A stretch of DNA of 64,000 bases from Pseudomonas sp. KU43P (GTDB taxonomy: Bacteria > Pseudomonadota > Gammaproteobacteria > Pseudomonadales > Pseudomonadaceae), in assembly GCF_033095865.1 (NCBI RefSeq), contig NZ_AP019365.1, forward strand, positions 316,001 through 380,000. Reading direction: 5' to 3'. Positions 55,134-64,000 of the stretch are shown here, piece after piece. The translations under genes were made by a program, and so were the position numbers. Numbering within the stretch: position 1 is the first letter of the stretch; every line of letters starts with the position of its first letter. The notes under the pieces are model-generated. The model saw nothing but the letters and a program-made list of their open reading frames with translations, made no database searches and was not told the origin of the DNA.

Positions 55134-58100
55134 ATGAGTCACCCCATCACCCCGCAGGTGGACATTCGCAGCGGTGTCCGGGCCATGTTCGCCAGCCGCC
55201 CGACGTTGCGTCAGGTGGTCGATCTGCAACTTGTGAAACTGATCCGGGAACACTCCCCGTCGGTCGTCAGGCATCTGCCTTCGTTGAACTCGGCCGGGGC
55301 GTTGTTGCTGCTTGCGCCGAACGCACCTGCACGTCCCTTGGCGGATATCGTGCTGCAAGCCATGCTCGATGGCACGCCGCTGGACTTTTCTAGCGTCGAA
55401 GGTGGTGGCTACAGCTTGAAGGCTGGGCCGGCTGAGGAGGTCGTTCTCGAACCGAAGGTACTTGCCGCCAGCCTCAATCAATTACTGCCATTGCTGCCCG
55501 AGCATTTTTACCAGGCGCAGATTGCCTTCTGGAATGGTCGCGGCGAAGACATCGACCGAGACCTCTGGCTGCAGCAGATGTTGCGTGCAAGCCTGTTCGA
55601 TGGCATGCGAACAGCCAACCTGGAGCCCAACGCGCGCAGCTGCCTGCAGGATGTATTGTTGAGCAGGCTGGCGGGTATCACCGTGCAGGCCGTGCGCGTG
55701 AATTTGAATGCAGGGCCAACGAAGTACAGCGAGATCCTCCCTGATTTGCTGATCACCACCAGTGACGAAGTGAGCAGGATTATTCTGGCCTGCACACCGG
55801 CCGGTGAGATTCGCCATTTCGAGTCCTTGGAGCAATGGGCGGCGGCCTTGCAGCGGCGGATGGGCCGGCGCTTTGTCTTCGACAGCATGAGCTGGGACCT
55901 ATTCACCGGTGATGGTGATGCGTTCGCGCTGCAGAGTGCATTGTTGCTGGAAAGCCTGCTGGCAGATGTCGCACGGCTGCGGCGCAGCCGGATAGCTACG
56001 GTTGCGCAGTTGGAGCAGCTTTATGCCCAGGCCAGCGAGCCCGCACGGTTTTTTGCATCGTTTGCCTCCGAGGCCAGGGCAATGCCACCCTTGCGCTTTC
56101 CAAGCAAGCTCACGATGGCTGAGCAGCAAGTACGAACAGCCTTTGCCCAGGGCTTGATCGACCTTACTGTGCTGCAGTCGATGTTCAAGCCTGGTGACGA
56201 CCAGCTGCTTGTCGAGGACCTGCACGACTACACCTCGCGTCGCCTGCGCGAAGAGATGCTTAACGATCATCCGGTGGATGCCAACTATTTTTCCGACGAT
56301 CTGCTGCTGACGATCGATACGTTCGCCAACGATCTGCATGACATGGGTATTGGTCAAAAGATCGAAAGCAAGACTATCACCTTGACCGAATTGGCCATCG
56401 CTCGGCTGATGGCGACCGATGCCGGTGTCATCACCCACATCGGGCACCGTGAAAATCAATTGATCATGGATTGGATGAACACGCGCTACGTGCGCGAATT
56501 GGTGAGCCGGATCGACATCGGCCGTACTTACCCGCTTCATGTCAAAGGGTTGCTGGATGACGAAGCGCTACGTGGGCAGCGCATCGCCACTTTCGCCGGT
56601 CACTGGCGGTTGACGCTACTGTTCGATGCTCTGCGCGCGCGGGTGGTCAATCAGCTCGATCAGGCCTCCTATCACGCGCTCGGGCGCTTCTGCCGGCAGG
56701 GTGCTGACGACGGTGCCGGCGTCAGGATCGCCCCCTTGGCTTTCAAGCGTTCAGTGACCTCCCACTTGGTTGAGTGTGTGCACGGCATGTATGTGATCGA
56801 ACTGCGTGATGTGCCGGCTTTATTGCTGTATTGCCCGCTGTTGCCGAACAGCCTCTACCAGTTCGAGGATGCCGAAGCCTTGCTGGCCGCCATCCGAGAG
56901 CCCGGCAGACTTCAGCATGCGGTGCTGGTGTGGCTTGACCAGTCAATGCGGCCGATTTACGACAATGGTGGTTTCGAGGAACCGCATCTACCGAACATGT
57001 CCCTCGACCCGTTCAGCCCTTCGGAAAAGCCTGGACCCGCAGTGCTGCAACTCGATTATTGGGGTGAGGCGCTGGACACATACCTATTCAAGGCTCGGCA
57101 GTCGCTGTTGCTCGAGATCGCCGATCGCAGCGCCGTGAGTAACAGCCAGGAACGCTGGGGGCTGATTGGCAAATTTGCATGGAGCCTGTTCCACGTAGTC
57201 ACGCCTGTATTGCCGGGGCCGTTGGCAACGGTGATCTGGTTGTATGCCGGTATCGAGCAGGTGATCAGCGATGTGCAAGTCTTGAGTGAAGGCGGTGAAC
57301 AGGCGCTTGAGGCGATCGTCGATGTGCTGAGCAGCAGTCTGATGGCTTTGGTTCAACTGCAAGTACCGACCGTAAGCCCTGTTGCAGGAAAGGGGCCGTC
57401 TCTGCAGCCCTGGCTGGATGCTTTGCCAGGCGCCGACAGCCCGGCTGTGCGCCCGCTGCCAGCGCCTGCGTCGGGTGAAACCGCATCACTGATCGAGCTG
57501 CAGGCCAAGGCCGATACGGTGCTGGACTTTTCCTGGCGCGGGGTAGGCGGAATCAATGGACTGTCGCCCTCTCAGCGCGGCCGGTTGCGCCAACTCAGCG
57601 CGAAGGTTTCACTCGCCGGCCTGGTGCCTGTGCACCCAAGCCGTGGGGCGAGTTTGTATCAGCAAGGGGAGCGTTTCTATGCGGAGCTTGAGGGCGATGT
57701 GTACGAAGTGGGGATCGAGGACGAAGACGTGCGCATTATCGGCAAAGACCAGAATGCCGGCCCGGCACTGGTAGGCGAAAACGGCGTCTGGCGAATCAAG
57801 ACCGGGTTGTTCGGCGGCAGTGGCAGGGGCGCGAAAGAGCGTTTGAGTCGCAAGCTTGAGCAGCACGTCACCGGCCCGCTCAAGGCTTTGCAGCGTCACG
57901 TAGAGGCCATCAAGCAACGGGAAGCGGGCTATGAAACGCTTTCCAGCGAGTTGAATGAACTACATGCTTCGCTGAGAAAGCTTCAGGCTCTGCTTGAGCA
58001 GGAACCACCCCTGCAGGCTGTCGAGCGCGAGCGTTTCGACAAGCTCCAGACGCTTTACCGCGAAAAGCAGGCGCAACTTGAAGAGCGCATTCTGAGCAAG

Positions 58101-59759
58101 CGCCGTGAGCGGCTGGAACTGGTGAAGCAACTGGAAAGCGATCACCTCGGCGCTGAGCAGGCCTTGGTGTCGTTGCGCGATAACCCCAACTACATCCCGA
58201 CGCCATCGCGGGCTAAAAGCGAACGCGAAACCTTGGTAGGACTGCGACAGAATCTGATCGCCTATGAAATGATCATCATCGACGAGACAGTGAGCATTGG
58301 AAGCTTCGGGCAGTATGGGCCGGCAATGGACGCGTACAATGCCGCACCTGAGCCGCAGAAGGCCGCGTTGCTTGCGCGCGCGCGAGGCTTGCTCGAGGTT
58401 GCGGTCAAGGACTTGCCAACCATGATCGATGCCTCCACGAAGCTCGACCGTTTGATCGCACTCAGTGATGGGCAGCTGCTGATCCCTTATGTCGGGAGCA
58501 GAATTGCGCTCGATGAACTCATCCCTAAAAGGCAAAGGTCGACCGTCGCACTCTGCTATATACAGGCGATGCACCTTGCCGAACTCGCCCTGCAGATGCA
58601 CAGGGTCAGCCACGAGCAGTTCCTCGGTTTTCGCGACGCGGTCGCTGGCAAGCGCTTGCGTACGGCGGCCAGTGCGCACGATTTGTCGGTTTACCTCGAT
58701 CTGCCGGTAGCTCAAAGGATCGAGTTATTACAAACGGCATGGGACGAATACCTCGCGGCCTGGCTCAATGTCGAAAGGCTCAAAGGCTTGAGCAAGCAGG
58801 TGCTCGCTGTCGATTGGCTACTGGCCTATCAGCTCCAGGTGCAGCAATTGAAAACACTGGCGGGTGATGCCCTGGTCGCAGCCATGCGTGAACAGACCAC
58901 TGGGCAGGCTCTGGTACCGGCACGAGCGCTGCATGCACGCAAGGTATTGCAGGTGGCCCACACGCGGGATGGGCAGATTGTCATCGGTGTCGAGGAGACA
59001 GTAGAGGGGCAGGCGCAGTTGCAGGTCCACGACCCGCTGGGTAGCGAGATCCTCCATAGGTTCAACCGCGAGCACGGAGTATGGGTGGAAGAGGTTTCGG
59101 TTGAAGAAGCCCAGTCACAGGATGTGTCGCCAGAGCCCGATGCGGCCACCGCAGTGATTGCCCAAGAACTCTTGCAGGGTAATGGCAAGGTTATTGAACG
59201 CGCTGAAAGCATGGCTGACGAAGATGCGGACGAAGGCGTGTTGACCGACACGCTCAACGGGCAGATCAGCGACCTTGAACATTTCGCCAGGCTGCTCGAC
59301 GCTCACAGCGAAAGGGCAGGGCTGGTAAATGAGTTGCGCGACAGCGCTGAGGCACTGCGTCGCAAACGGGTCGAACTGCTGCAAAAACTCTACACGCGCA
59401 CTGCCTACCCCAGCGCACGAGGGCTGCGCTTCCTGCATGAGCAAGGCCTGATCACGGTCGAGTACGTGGGGCCGCGCCAGCAAGACTCGAACGGTTACAT
59501 GGACGAATACAAAATCAGCCTGAAGACCAAGCCTGGCAGCAAAGGCCGGCCGTTATGGGCGGCGCATTTCCATTTTTCCGACGCCCAAGCAGCCCCTACG
59601 GACTTCGAAAAAGGCCACCTGAAGCTATGGCGTCAGCGCTTGCAAGGATACAAGGACCAGATGATCGCGGCGCAATCGGGGGAAGTGCTGAGGATCTACC
59701 GTGGCAACCTTACGCTGGCCCAGGCTAGCGGCATCATCCCCTTCCATGGGTTGGGATGA
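55134..59759 (+). CDS. Giant dermonecrotic-toxin-domain-like (DUF6543-type) protein, copy B
   Basis: A protein of 1541 residues, collinear with copy A over its whole length. The ATG at 55134 follows GAGGAG and gives MSHPITPQVDIRSG. Matching blocks are RPTLRQV (about 22), TLTELAIARL (about 416), LIMDWMNTRYVRELVSRIDIG (about 443-463), IYDNGGFEEPHL, a hydrophobic stretch LFHVVTPVLPGPLATVIWLY (about 685-704), a LDFSWRG module (about 797-894), coiled-coil helices, and the C-terminal GLRFLHEQGLITVEY and LWAAHFHFSD. The Gly-rich linker of copy A is absent. No signal peptide, adjacent secretion gene or immunity candidate is seen. Its 3' end lies 21 bases from the convergent deacetylase. Confidence 0.75.
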   Translation: MSHPITPQVDIRSGVRAMFASRPTLRQVVDLQLVKLIREHSPSVVRHLPSLNSAGALLLLAPNAPARPLADIVLQAMLDGTPLDFSSVEGGGYSLKAGPAEEVVLEPKVLAASLNQLLPLLPEHFYQAQIAFWNGRGEDIDRDLWLQQMLRASLFDGMRTANLEPNARSCLQDVLLSRLAGITVQAVRVNLNAGPTKYSEILPDLLITTSDEVSRIILACTPAGEIRHFESLEQWAAALQRRMGRRFVFDSMSWDLFTGDGDAFALQSALLLESLLADVARLRRSRIATVAQLEQLYAQASEPARFFASFASEARAMPPLRFPSKLTMAEQQVRTAFAQGLIDLTVLQSMFKPGDDQLLVEDLHDYTSRRLREEMLNDHPVDANYFSDDLLLTIDTFANDLHDMGIGQKIESKTITLTELAIARLMATDAGVITHIGHRENQLIMDWMNTRYVRELVSRIDIGRTYPLHVKGLLDDEALRGQRIATFAGHWRLTLLFDALRARVVNQLDQASYHALGRFCRQGADDGAGVRIAPLAFKRSVTSHLVECVHGMYVIELRDVPALLLYCPLLPNSLYQFEDAEALLAAIREPGRLQHAVLVWLDQSMRPIYDNGGFEEPHLPNMSLDPFSPSEKPGPAVLQLDYWGEALDTYLFKARQSLLLEIADRSAVSNSQERWGLIGKFAWSLFHVVTPVLPGPLATVIWLYAGIEQVISDVQVLSEGGEQALEAIVDVLSSSLMALVQLQVPTVSPVAGKGPSLQPWLDALPGADSPAVRPLPAPASGETASLIELQAKADTVLDFSWRGVGGINGLSPSQRGRLRQLSAKVSLAGLVPVHPSRGASLYQQGERFYAELEGDVYEVGIEDEDVRIIGKDQNAGPALVGENGVWRIKTGLFGGSGRGAKERLSRKLEQHVTGPLKALQRHVEAIKQREAGYETLSSELNELHASLRKLQALLEQEPPLQAVERERFDKLQTLYREKQAQLEERILSKRRERLELVKQLESDHLGAEQALVSLRDNPNYIPTPSRAKSERETLVGLRQNLIAYEMIIIDETVSIGSFGQYGPAMDAYNAAPEPQKAALLARARGLLEVAVKDLPTMIDASTKLDRLIALSDGQLLIPYVGSRIALDELIPKRQRSTVALCYIQAMHLAELALQMHRVSHEQFLGFRDAVAGKRLRTAASAHDLSVYLDLPVAQRIELLQTAWDEYLAAWLNVERLKGLSKQVLAVDWLLAYQLQVQQLKTLAGDALVAAMREQTTGQALVPARALHARKVLQVAHTRDGQIVIGVEETVEGQAQLQVHDPLGSEILHRFNREHGVWVEEVSVEEAQSQDVSPEPDAATAVIAQELLQGNGKVIERAESMADEDADEGVLTDTLNGQISDLEHFARLLDAHSERAGLVNELRDSAEALRRKRVELLQKLYTRTAYPSARGLRFLHEQGLITVEYVGPRQQDSNGYMDEYKISLKTKPGSKGRPLWAAHFHFSDAQAAPTDFEKGHLKLWRQRLQGYKDQMIAAQSGEVLRIYRGNLTLAQASGIIPFHGLG

Positions 59760-59780
59760 GGCTACAGCGGGTCCGGAGCG

Positions 59781-60545
59781 TCAGCGGTTGCTGTAAATAC
59801 CATGCCTTCCATGCCCAGGCATGGCCTGATTGCTGCGCTCGGCGATCATTTGCTTGAGGCCGATCAGGGTGATGCCCTGGCTGGAAAGCCGGGGCAACGC
59901 TTGTTCCAGTACTGCCAACGTCTGTGGGTAGGGGTGGCCGATCAATACCGCCGAACCTTGGCGATGTGCCAGTTCCATGCCTCGGCGAAGCTGATCGGCA
60001 ATCGCCTCGGGCGTGCGCACGTCATCGAGAAATACGTCACGAGACACATGCGCCAGGCCGATGCGCTGGGCTTCGGCGGCGGCCACGGTGGCAGCGCTGG
60101 TGCGGCTGTCGACGAAGAACAGGTGGCGCTGCTGCAACTCGCCCATCAGCCAGGCCATCGGTTCACGTTGGGCGGTCATGCGGCTGCCCATGTGGTTGTT
60201 GATGCCGGCGGCATAGGGGACTTTGGCCAGGGCCGCCTGGAGCCGGCTGGCCAACTCGGGCAATGGCGTGCCGGGGTGCCAGGCATAGGGGCCGGTGGCC
60301 GGGTCCATCGGCATGTGCAGGATCACCGTCTTGCCCGCCCTGTGTGCCTGGCGGGCGAATTCGCTGGCATGCGGGGTATCGGGCATGATTGCCATGGTTA
60401 CCGGGCCGGGCAGCGCCAGGGTGCGGCTGTCGCGGTCAGCGCTTTGGCCCAGGTCGTCGATGATGATGCTCATGTAGGCCTTGGCTGGCGCCGCATGTGC
60501 GGTGCCAGCCAACAGGCAGAACAGCGTGAACAGCAGAAAACGCAT
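59781..60545 (-). CDS. Divergent polysaccharide deacetylase (YibQ-like), secreted
   Basis: A protein of 254 residues with a signal peptide (ending GTAHA). The divergent polysaccharide deacetylase fold follows: YMSIIIDDLGQSADRD, VTMAIMPDTPHASEF, KTVILHMPMDP, GINNHMGSRMTA and FFVDSRTSAATVA, ending with SAVLIGHPYPQTL. The Asp-Asp and His positions suit metal-dependent hydrolysis, but activity is unproven. It starts seven bases after ctpA ends. The cluster gpmI-envC-ctpA-deacetylase parallels the gpmI-envC-yibQ order of E. coli, with ctpA added. Confidence 0.88.
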   Translation of the reverse strand: MRFLLFTLFCLLAGTAHAAPAKAYMSIIIDDLGQSADRDSRTLALPGPVTMAIMPDTPHASEFARQAHRAGKTVILHMPMDPATGPYAWHPGTPLPELASRLQAALAKVPYAAGINNHMGSRMTAQREPMAWLMGELQQRHLFFVDSRTSAATVAAAEAQRIGLAHVSRDVFLDDVRTPEAIADQLRRGMELAHRQGSAVLIGHPYPQTLAVLEQALPRLSSQGITLIGLKQMIAERSNQAMPGHGRHGIYSNR

Positions 60546-60552
60546 GAGAGTA

Positions 60553-61875
60553 TCAGTGGCCCTTGGTGATGTTCAGGCCCTTGAGCAGGCTCAGTGCCTG
60601 GCTGAGCTGGAAGTCATCGTCCTGCGGCCGCTCTTTGCGCTTGCTGCTGCTGGTCGGTCGGTCTGCGCCCCCGTTGCCGTTGCCCAGGTGACCCTGCAGA
60701 TCGGCTTCCTTGAAGTTGTCGGTATCTGCTTCGGCGGTGAGTTTGGCCGGGCGCACTTCTATGTCCGGGACGATACCCTGGGCCTGGATCGAGCGCCCAT
60801 TGGGGGTGAAGTACAGTGCGGTGGTGAGCTTCAAGGCGCGGTCGTTGGCTAGCGGCAGCACGGTTTGCACCGAGCCTTTGCCGAAACTGTCGGTACCCAT
60901 CAGTACGGCGCGCTTCTGGTCTTGCAGGGCGCCGGCAACGATCTCCGACGCCGAGGCACTGCCACCGTTGATCAGTACCACCAGTGGCACGCCTTCGCTG
61001 GCATCGGCCGGATCGGCCGAGAAGCGCAGTTCGGAGTTGGCGATACGGCCCTTGGTGTAGACGATCAGGCCCTTGGTGAGGAAGTGGTCGGCCACTTCCA
61101 CCGCCGATTGCAGCACGCCGCCGGGGTTGTTGCGCAGGTCGAGCACCACACCGCGCAGTTTCTTGCCGTTGTCCTTGCGCAGTTTGGCCAGGGCCTTGCC
61201 CACTTCCTCGCCGGTCTTGACCTGGAACTGCGTGATGCGGATGTAGCCGTAGTCGTTTTCCAGCAGCTGGCTCTTCACGCTCTTGACCTGAATGACCGCG
61301 CGGGCCAAGGTCACGTCGAAGGGGTTGCCGCCGTCGCGCACCAGGGTCAGGGTGATCTTTTCACCGACCTTGCCGCGCATCTTGTCCACCGCTTCGGTCA
61401 TGGTCTGGCCGCGGGTCGGGGCGCCATTGATCTTGACGATCAGGTCACCGGCCTGAACGCCGGCACGCGAGGCGGGGGTGTCATCGATGGGCGATACCAC
61501 CTTGATGAAGCCGTCTTCCTGGCCCACTTCGATGCCCAGGCCGCCGAACTCGCCGCTGGTGCTCTCCTGCAGTTCCTGGAAGTCTTCAGGGCCCAGGTAG
61601 GCCGAGTGGGGGTCAAGGTTGCTAAGCATGCCCTTGATGGCGTTTTCCAGCAGGGTCTTGTCGTCCACAGGCTCCACGTAGGCAGCCTTGATGCGGTCCA
61701 TGACCTCGGCAAAGGTGCGCAGCTCTTCGAGCGGCAGCGGCGCCTTGGCGGTTGCCTCGGTGGCCGGTACTGCACCAGGCTTGGCGGGCGCCGGCTCGGC
61801 GGCGTAGGCCAAGGGCGCGCCGATCGCCAGGGCGATGGTCAGGGCCAGCTGGGTGAGGCGAGGCGAGTGCAGCAT
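60553..61875 (-). CDS. ctpA: C-terminal processing protease CtpA (S41 family)
   Basis: A periplasmic protease of 440 residues. Signal peptide (ending PLAYA), an N-terminal helical cap, a PDZ domain (about 112-185; GGLGIEVGQEDGFIKVVSPI) and the S41 core. NGGSASASEIVAGAL contains the nucleophile Ser308, and GTDSFGKGSVQ the general-base Lys333; the 25-residue spacing matches the family. It trims or degrades cell-wall hydrolases and other envelope proteins. Downstream of envC by 80 bases on the same strand. Confidence 0.96.
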   Translation of the reverse strand: MLHSPRLTQLALTIALAIGAPLAYAAEPAPAKPGAVPATEATAKAPLPLEELRTFAEVMDRIKAAYVEPVDDKTLLENAIKGMLSNLDPHSAYLGPEDFQELQESTSGEFGGLGIEVGQEDGFIKVVSPIDDTPASRAGVQAGDLIVKINGAPTRGQTMTEAVDKMRGKVGEKITLTLVRDGGNPFDVTLARAVIQVKSVKSQLLENDYGYIRITQFQVKTGEEVGKALAKLRKDNGKKLRGVVLDLRNNPGGVLQSAVEVADHFLTKGLIVYTKGRIANSELRFSADPADASEGVPLVVLINGGSASASEIVAGALQDQKRAVLMGTDSFGKGSVQTVLPLANDRALKLTTALYFTPNGRSIQAQGIVPDIEVRPAKLTAEADTDNFKEADLQGHLGNGNGGADRPTSSSKRKERPQDDDFQLSQALSLLKGLNITKGH

Positions 61876-61955
61876 GTCGAACGAACTCCTGATCCTGTAG
61901 ACGCTCCCTGGGGAGCCCCGGTGCAGCGCCTGGCGCTACGCCGTGAAAAATGAAC

Positions 61956-63242
61956 CTAACCTCTGCACCATTGCGCAGGATCGGTTGGCCGGCCCTGCTG
62001 ACGGATGGCGAAGTACAAGCCCGCACTGTCCTGGCCACCACTGTCGCCAACGGTGGAAATGGCTTCACCGGCCTTGACGATGTCACCGGCGCTCTTGAGC
62101 AGGCTCTGGTTGTGGCCGTACAGGCTCAGGTAACCATTACCATGGTCGAGAATGACCAGAAGTCCAGCGCCACGCAACCAGTCGGCAAACACCACGCGCC
62201 CGCCGTGTACGGCGTGTACCTGGGTCCCGGGGTTGGCGCTGATTATCACCCCGTCCCATTTGGCGCGGGCATCGGTGCCGCGGGCATCGCCGAAGCGTGC
62301 CAGCAATCGACCATTGACTGGCCACGGAAGTTTTCCTCGTGCGGCAGAAAATGCGCCGCCATAGCTTGCGCCGTCGCTGGATACTATCGGGCCCAGGGTG
62401 GTGCGGGCCTTTTTCGGCGGTTCGGCATCGTTGCGAGCGGCCAAGGCTTCCTGTTGGCGCCGCTTCTCGGCTTCCTGCTGGGCCAGCAGGGCTTTCTTGC
62501 GTGCCTCCTCGGCTTCGCGAGCCTGGCGAGCCAGGGTTTCCTCGATGGTCTTGAGTACTTTGGCCAGGTCGGCCTGGTCCTGTTCACGGGCCTGCAATTT
62601 CTGGTCGCGGTCTTTTACGTCGCTGTTGAGCTTGGCCAGCACCTGCTGGCGCTTGCCACGTTCGGATTCCAACGCCTGGCGGCGGGTGTCGAGGTCGGCG
62701 CGCTGGCTCAGCAATTGCTCCTGCTGGCGGCCTATGTCCTGTTCGACGTTGGCCAACTGGCGCAAGGTTTCGTTGAAAGCGCGCAGTTGCTCGGTGCGCG
62801 CCTTGCTCAGGTAGTCGTAGTAGCTGAGGGTACGGGCGAACTTCTCAGGATTCTGCTGGTTGAGCAGCAGCTTGAGGTATTCCTCGCGGCCGTTGTTCTG
62901 GTAGGCGGAGCGGGCCTGGATGGCGATCAGTCGCTGTTGTTCACTGCGGGCGCTCTGGAGTTTTTTTTTCTCGGAATCAAGGCGCTCCAGCTCGCCTTCA
63001 GTCTTTTTTAGTTCTTGTTGCAGGGCCTCCACCTGCTTTTCCAGGTTGCCGATGTCGGTTTCGGTGGCCTTGAGGTCTTTCTGTACGCCGGCCTTTTCTT
63101 CCTGGAGCTTGCCCAGCGTCTTCTTGAGCTCGGCGATGTCCTGGCGGGTGGCGTCCAGTTGTTGCTGGGTCTGTGCGCGCTCATCGGCGAAGGCCGGGCT
63201 GAGCAGGCAAGACAGGGCGAGTAGGATCAGGGCGCGGAACAT
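61956..63242 (-). CDS. envC: Murein hydrolase activator EnvC, degenerate LytM
   Basis: A protein of 428 residues with a signal peptide (MFRALILLALSCLLSPAFA). Long coiled coil follows (about 20-285), then a LytM-like domain. The metal ligands are lost: KWDGVIISA replaces the His-bearing entry strand and GLYFAIRQQ replaces the HxH motif, while DHGNGYLSLYGH remains. This is the state of EnvC, which activates amidases AmiA/B at the septum rather than cutting. The ATG at 63242 has a weak ribosome-binding site. The open frame further upstream runs into a terminator and is not used. Confidence 0.95.
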   Translation of the reverse strand: MFRALILLALSCLLSPAFADERAQTQQQLDATRQDIAELKKTLGKLQEEKAGVQKDLKATETDIGNLEKQVEALQQELKKTEGELERLDSEKKKLQSARSEQQRLIAIQARSAYQNNGREEYLKLLLNQQNPEKFARTLSYYDYLSKARTEQLRAFNETLRQLANVEQDIGRQQEQLLSQRADLDTRRQALESERGKRQQVLAKLNSDVKDRDQKLQAREQDQADLAKVLKTIEETLARQAREAEEARKKALLAQQEAEKRRQQEALAARNDAEPPKKARTTLGPIVSSDGASYGGAFSAARGKLPWPVNGRLLARFGDARGTDARAKWDGVIISANPGTQVHAVHGGRVVFADWLRGAGLLVILDHGNGYLSLYGHNQSLLKSAGDIVKAGEAISTVGDSGGQDSAGLYFAIRQQGRPTDPAQWCRG

Positions 63243-63296
63243 GGGGTTTGGCGTACCAGGGATGGAGACTGGCCTAGTATGCCCGCCCGGGCCTGC

Positions 63297-63333
63297 AAAA
63301 AAAACGCCTCGCTGCGGGTGCGGCGGGGCGTTT
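63297..63333 (-). terminator. Intrinsic terminator of gpmI
   Basis: On the minus strand AAACGCC (63333-63327) pairs with GGCGTTT (63308-63302) through a GC-rich interior and runs into eight T (63304-63297). It separates gpmI from envC. Confidence 0.85.
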
Positions 63334-63370
63334 GTCTGGAATTCATGTACACAGGGGCCGCTGCGCGCCC

Positions 63371-63396
63371 CAATCGCCGGCAAGCCGGCTCCCACA
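63371..63396. repeat. Single REP element
   Basis: CAATCGCCGGCAAGCCGGCT.. continuing CCCACA; one copy with no inverted partner, between gpmI and its terminator. Confidence 0.85.
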
Positions 63397-63430
63397 AAGG
63401 GCAGGCCGGGAAGCGGCCCCTGTGCCTCGA

Positions 63431-64000
63431 TCAGGCCTCGACCAGAATCGAAGTGCCAGTCATTTCAGCAGGCTTCTCCAGCCCCAGCAGTGCGAGCATG
63501 GTCGGTGCCACATCGGCCAGCACGCCACCTTCGCGGACCTTGACCTTGCGCTTGCCCACATAGATGAAAGGTACCGGCTCGGTGGTGTGCGCGGTGTGCG
63601 CCTGGCCGGTGCATTCGTCTTCCATCTGCTCGACGTTGCCGTGGTCGGCGGTGATCAGCGCTTCGCCGCCAACCTTGTCCAGCGCCTCGACGATACGCCC
63701 GACGCAGCCGTCCAGGGCCTCGACGGCCTTGACTGCGGCGTCGAACACACCGGTATGGCCGACCATGTCGCCGTTGGCGTAGTTGACCACGATCACGTCA
63801 TAACGCTGCTGCTCGATGGCCTCGACGATGCGGTCGGTGACTTCCGGCGCGCTCATTTCCGGCTGCAGGTCATAGGTAGCGACCTTCGGCGACGGGATCA
63901 GAATGCGCTCTTCGCCTTCGAATGGCTCTTCGCGGCCGCCCGAGAAGAAGAAGGTGACGTGGGCATACTTTTCGGTTTCGGCAATGCGCAGCTGGGTCTT
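63431..64000 (-). CDS. gpmI: 2,3-bisphosphoglycerate-independent phosphoglycerate mutase, C-terminal part
   Basis: The last 189 codons; the gene continues past the right edge. [28 protein letters not shown], read in parts as HVTFFFSGG and ERILIPSP, together with [12 protein letters not shown] and [12 protein letters not shown], are signatures of the dimanganese iPGM family. The Asp and His residues in MVGHTG and TADHGN are metal ligands. It interconverts 3- and 2-phosphoglycerate in glycolysis. It heads the envC-ctpA cluster, as in other gammaproteobacteria. Confidence 0.97.
   Translation of the reverse strand, partial: KTQLRIAETEKYAHVTFFFSGGREEPFEGEERILIPSPKVATYDLQPEMSAPEVTDRIVEAIEQQRYDVIVVNYANGDMVGHTGVFDAAVKAVEALDGCVGRIVEALDKVGGEALITADHGNVEQMEDECTGQAHTAHTTEPVPFIYVGKRKVKVREGGVLADVAPTMLALLGLEKPAEMTGTSILVEA

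Overview
The window is a chromosomal segment of a Pseudomonas, most likely of the P. putida group. The evidence is high GC with strong GC3 bias, the priA/rpmE, mrcA-pilMNOPQ-aroKB-damX-gltBD-hemE and betIBA/betT neighbourhoods, and the 35-bp-type REP elements with a GCCGGCTCCCACA core. No tRNA, rRNA, insertion sequence, integrase or CRISPR array was found. About 47 protein genes are called, two of them cut by the window ends (priA on the left, gpmI on the right).

Layout. 1-5.4 kb: the start of priA, ribosomal protein L31, a secreted nuclease, a malic enzyme and penicillin-binding protein 1A. 5.5-12.4 kb: a compact pilMNOPQ set followed by aroK, aroB and damX; the gene sizes and order resemble the enterobacterial hofMNOPQ DNA-uptake locus. 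12.8-18.8 kb: glutamate synthase gltB-gltD. 19-20.1 kb: hemE. 20.2-31.1 kb: a probable accessory block with a GbpA-like lytic polysaccharide monooxygenase gene followed by eleven overlapping type II secretion genes (gspC-M); the LPMO is the obvious candidate substrate. 31.1-38.3 kb: a YgiW-type OB-fold protein, an MFS exporter divergent from a LysR regulator, a MIO-type aromatic amino-acid lyase, an orphan ParA, trxC and selO. 38.4-43.5 kb: mscK and nhaP2. 43.8-50.2 kb: choline-to-betaine genes betI-betB-betA with a divergent BCCT transporter; mscK, nhaP2 and the bet genes together form an osmotic and ionic stress neighbourhood.

50.3-59.8 kb holds the least explained part: two tandem, collinear paralogues of about 1,540 residues each, resembling the large Pseudomonas proteins annotated as dermonecrotic-toxin-domain (DUF6543-like) proteins. 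They lack signal peptides, adjacent secretion genes and an evident immunity gene. 59.8-64 kb is a conserved cell-envelope cluster on the minus strand: gpmI, envC, ctpA and a divergent polysaccharide deacetylase.

Regulatory and structural signals include a perfect 20-bp BetI-type palindrome, intrinsic terminators after rpmE, maeB, damX, hemE, betA and gpmI, a dyad upstream of gltB, palindromes between the MFS and LysR genes, and six REP loci. The rpmE terminator lies inside the signal-peptide codons of the following nuclease gene. Long open frames antisense to most GC-rich genes were judged to be codon-bias shadows. Family assignments rest on motif recognition alone; no database search was run.
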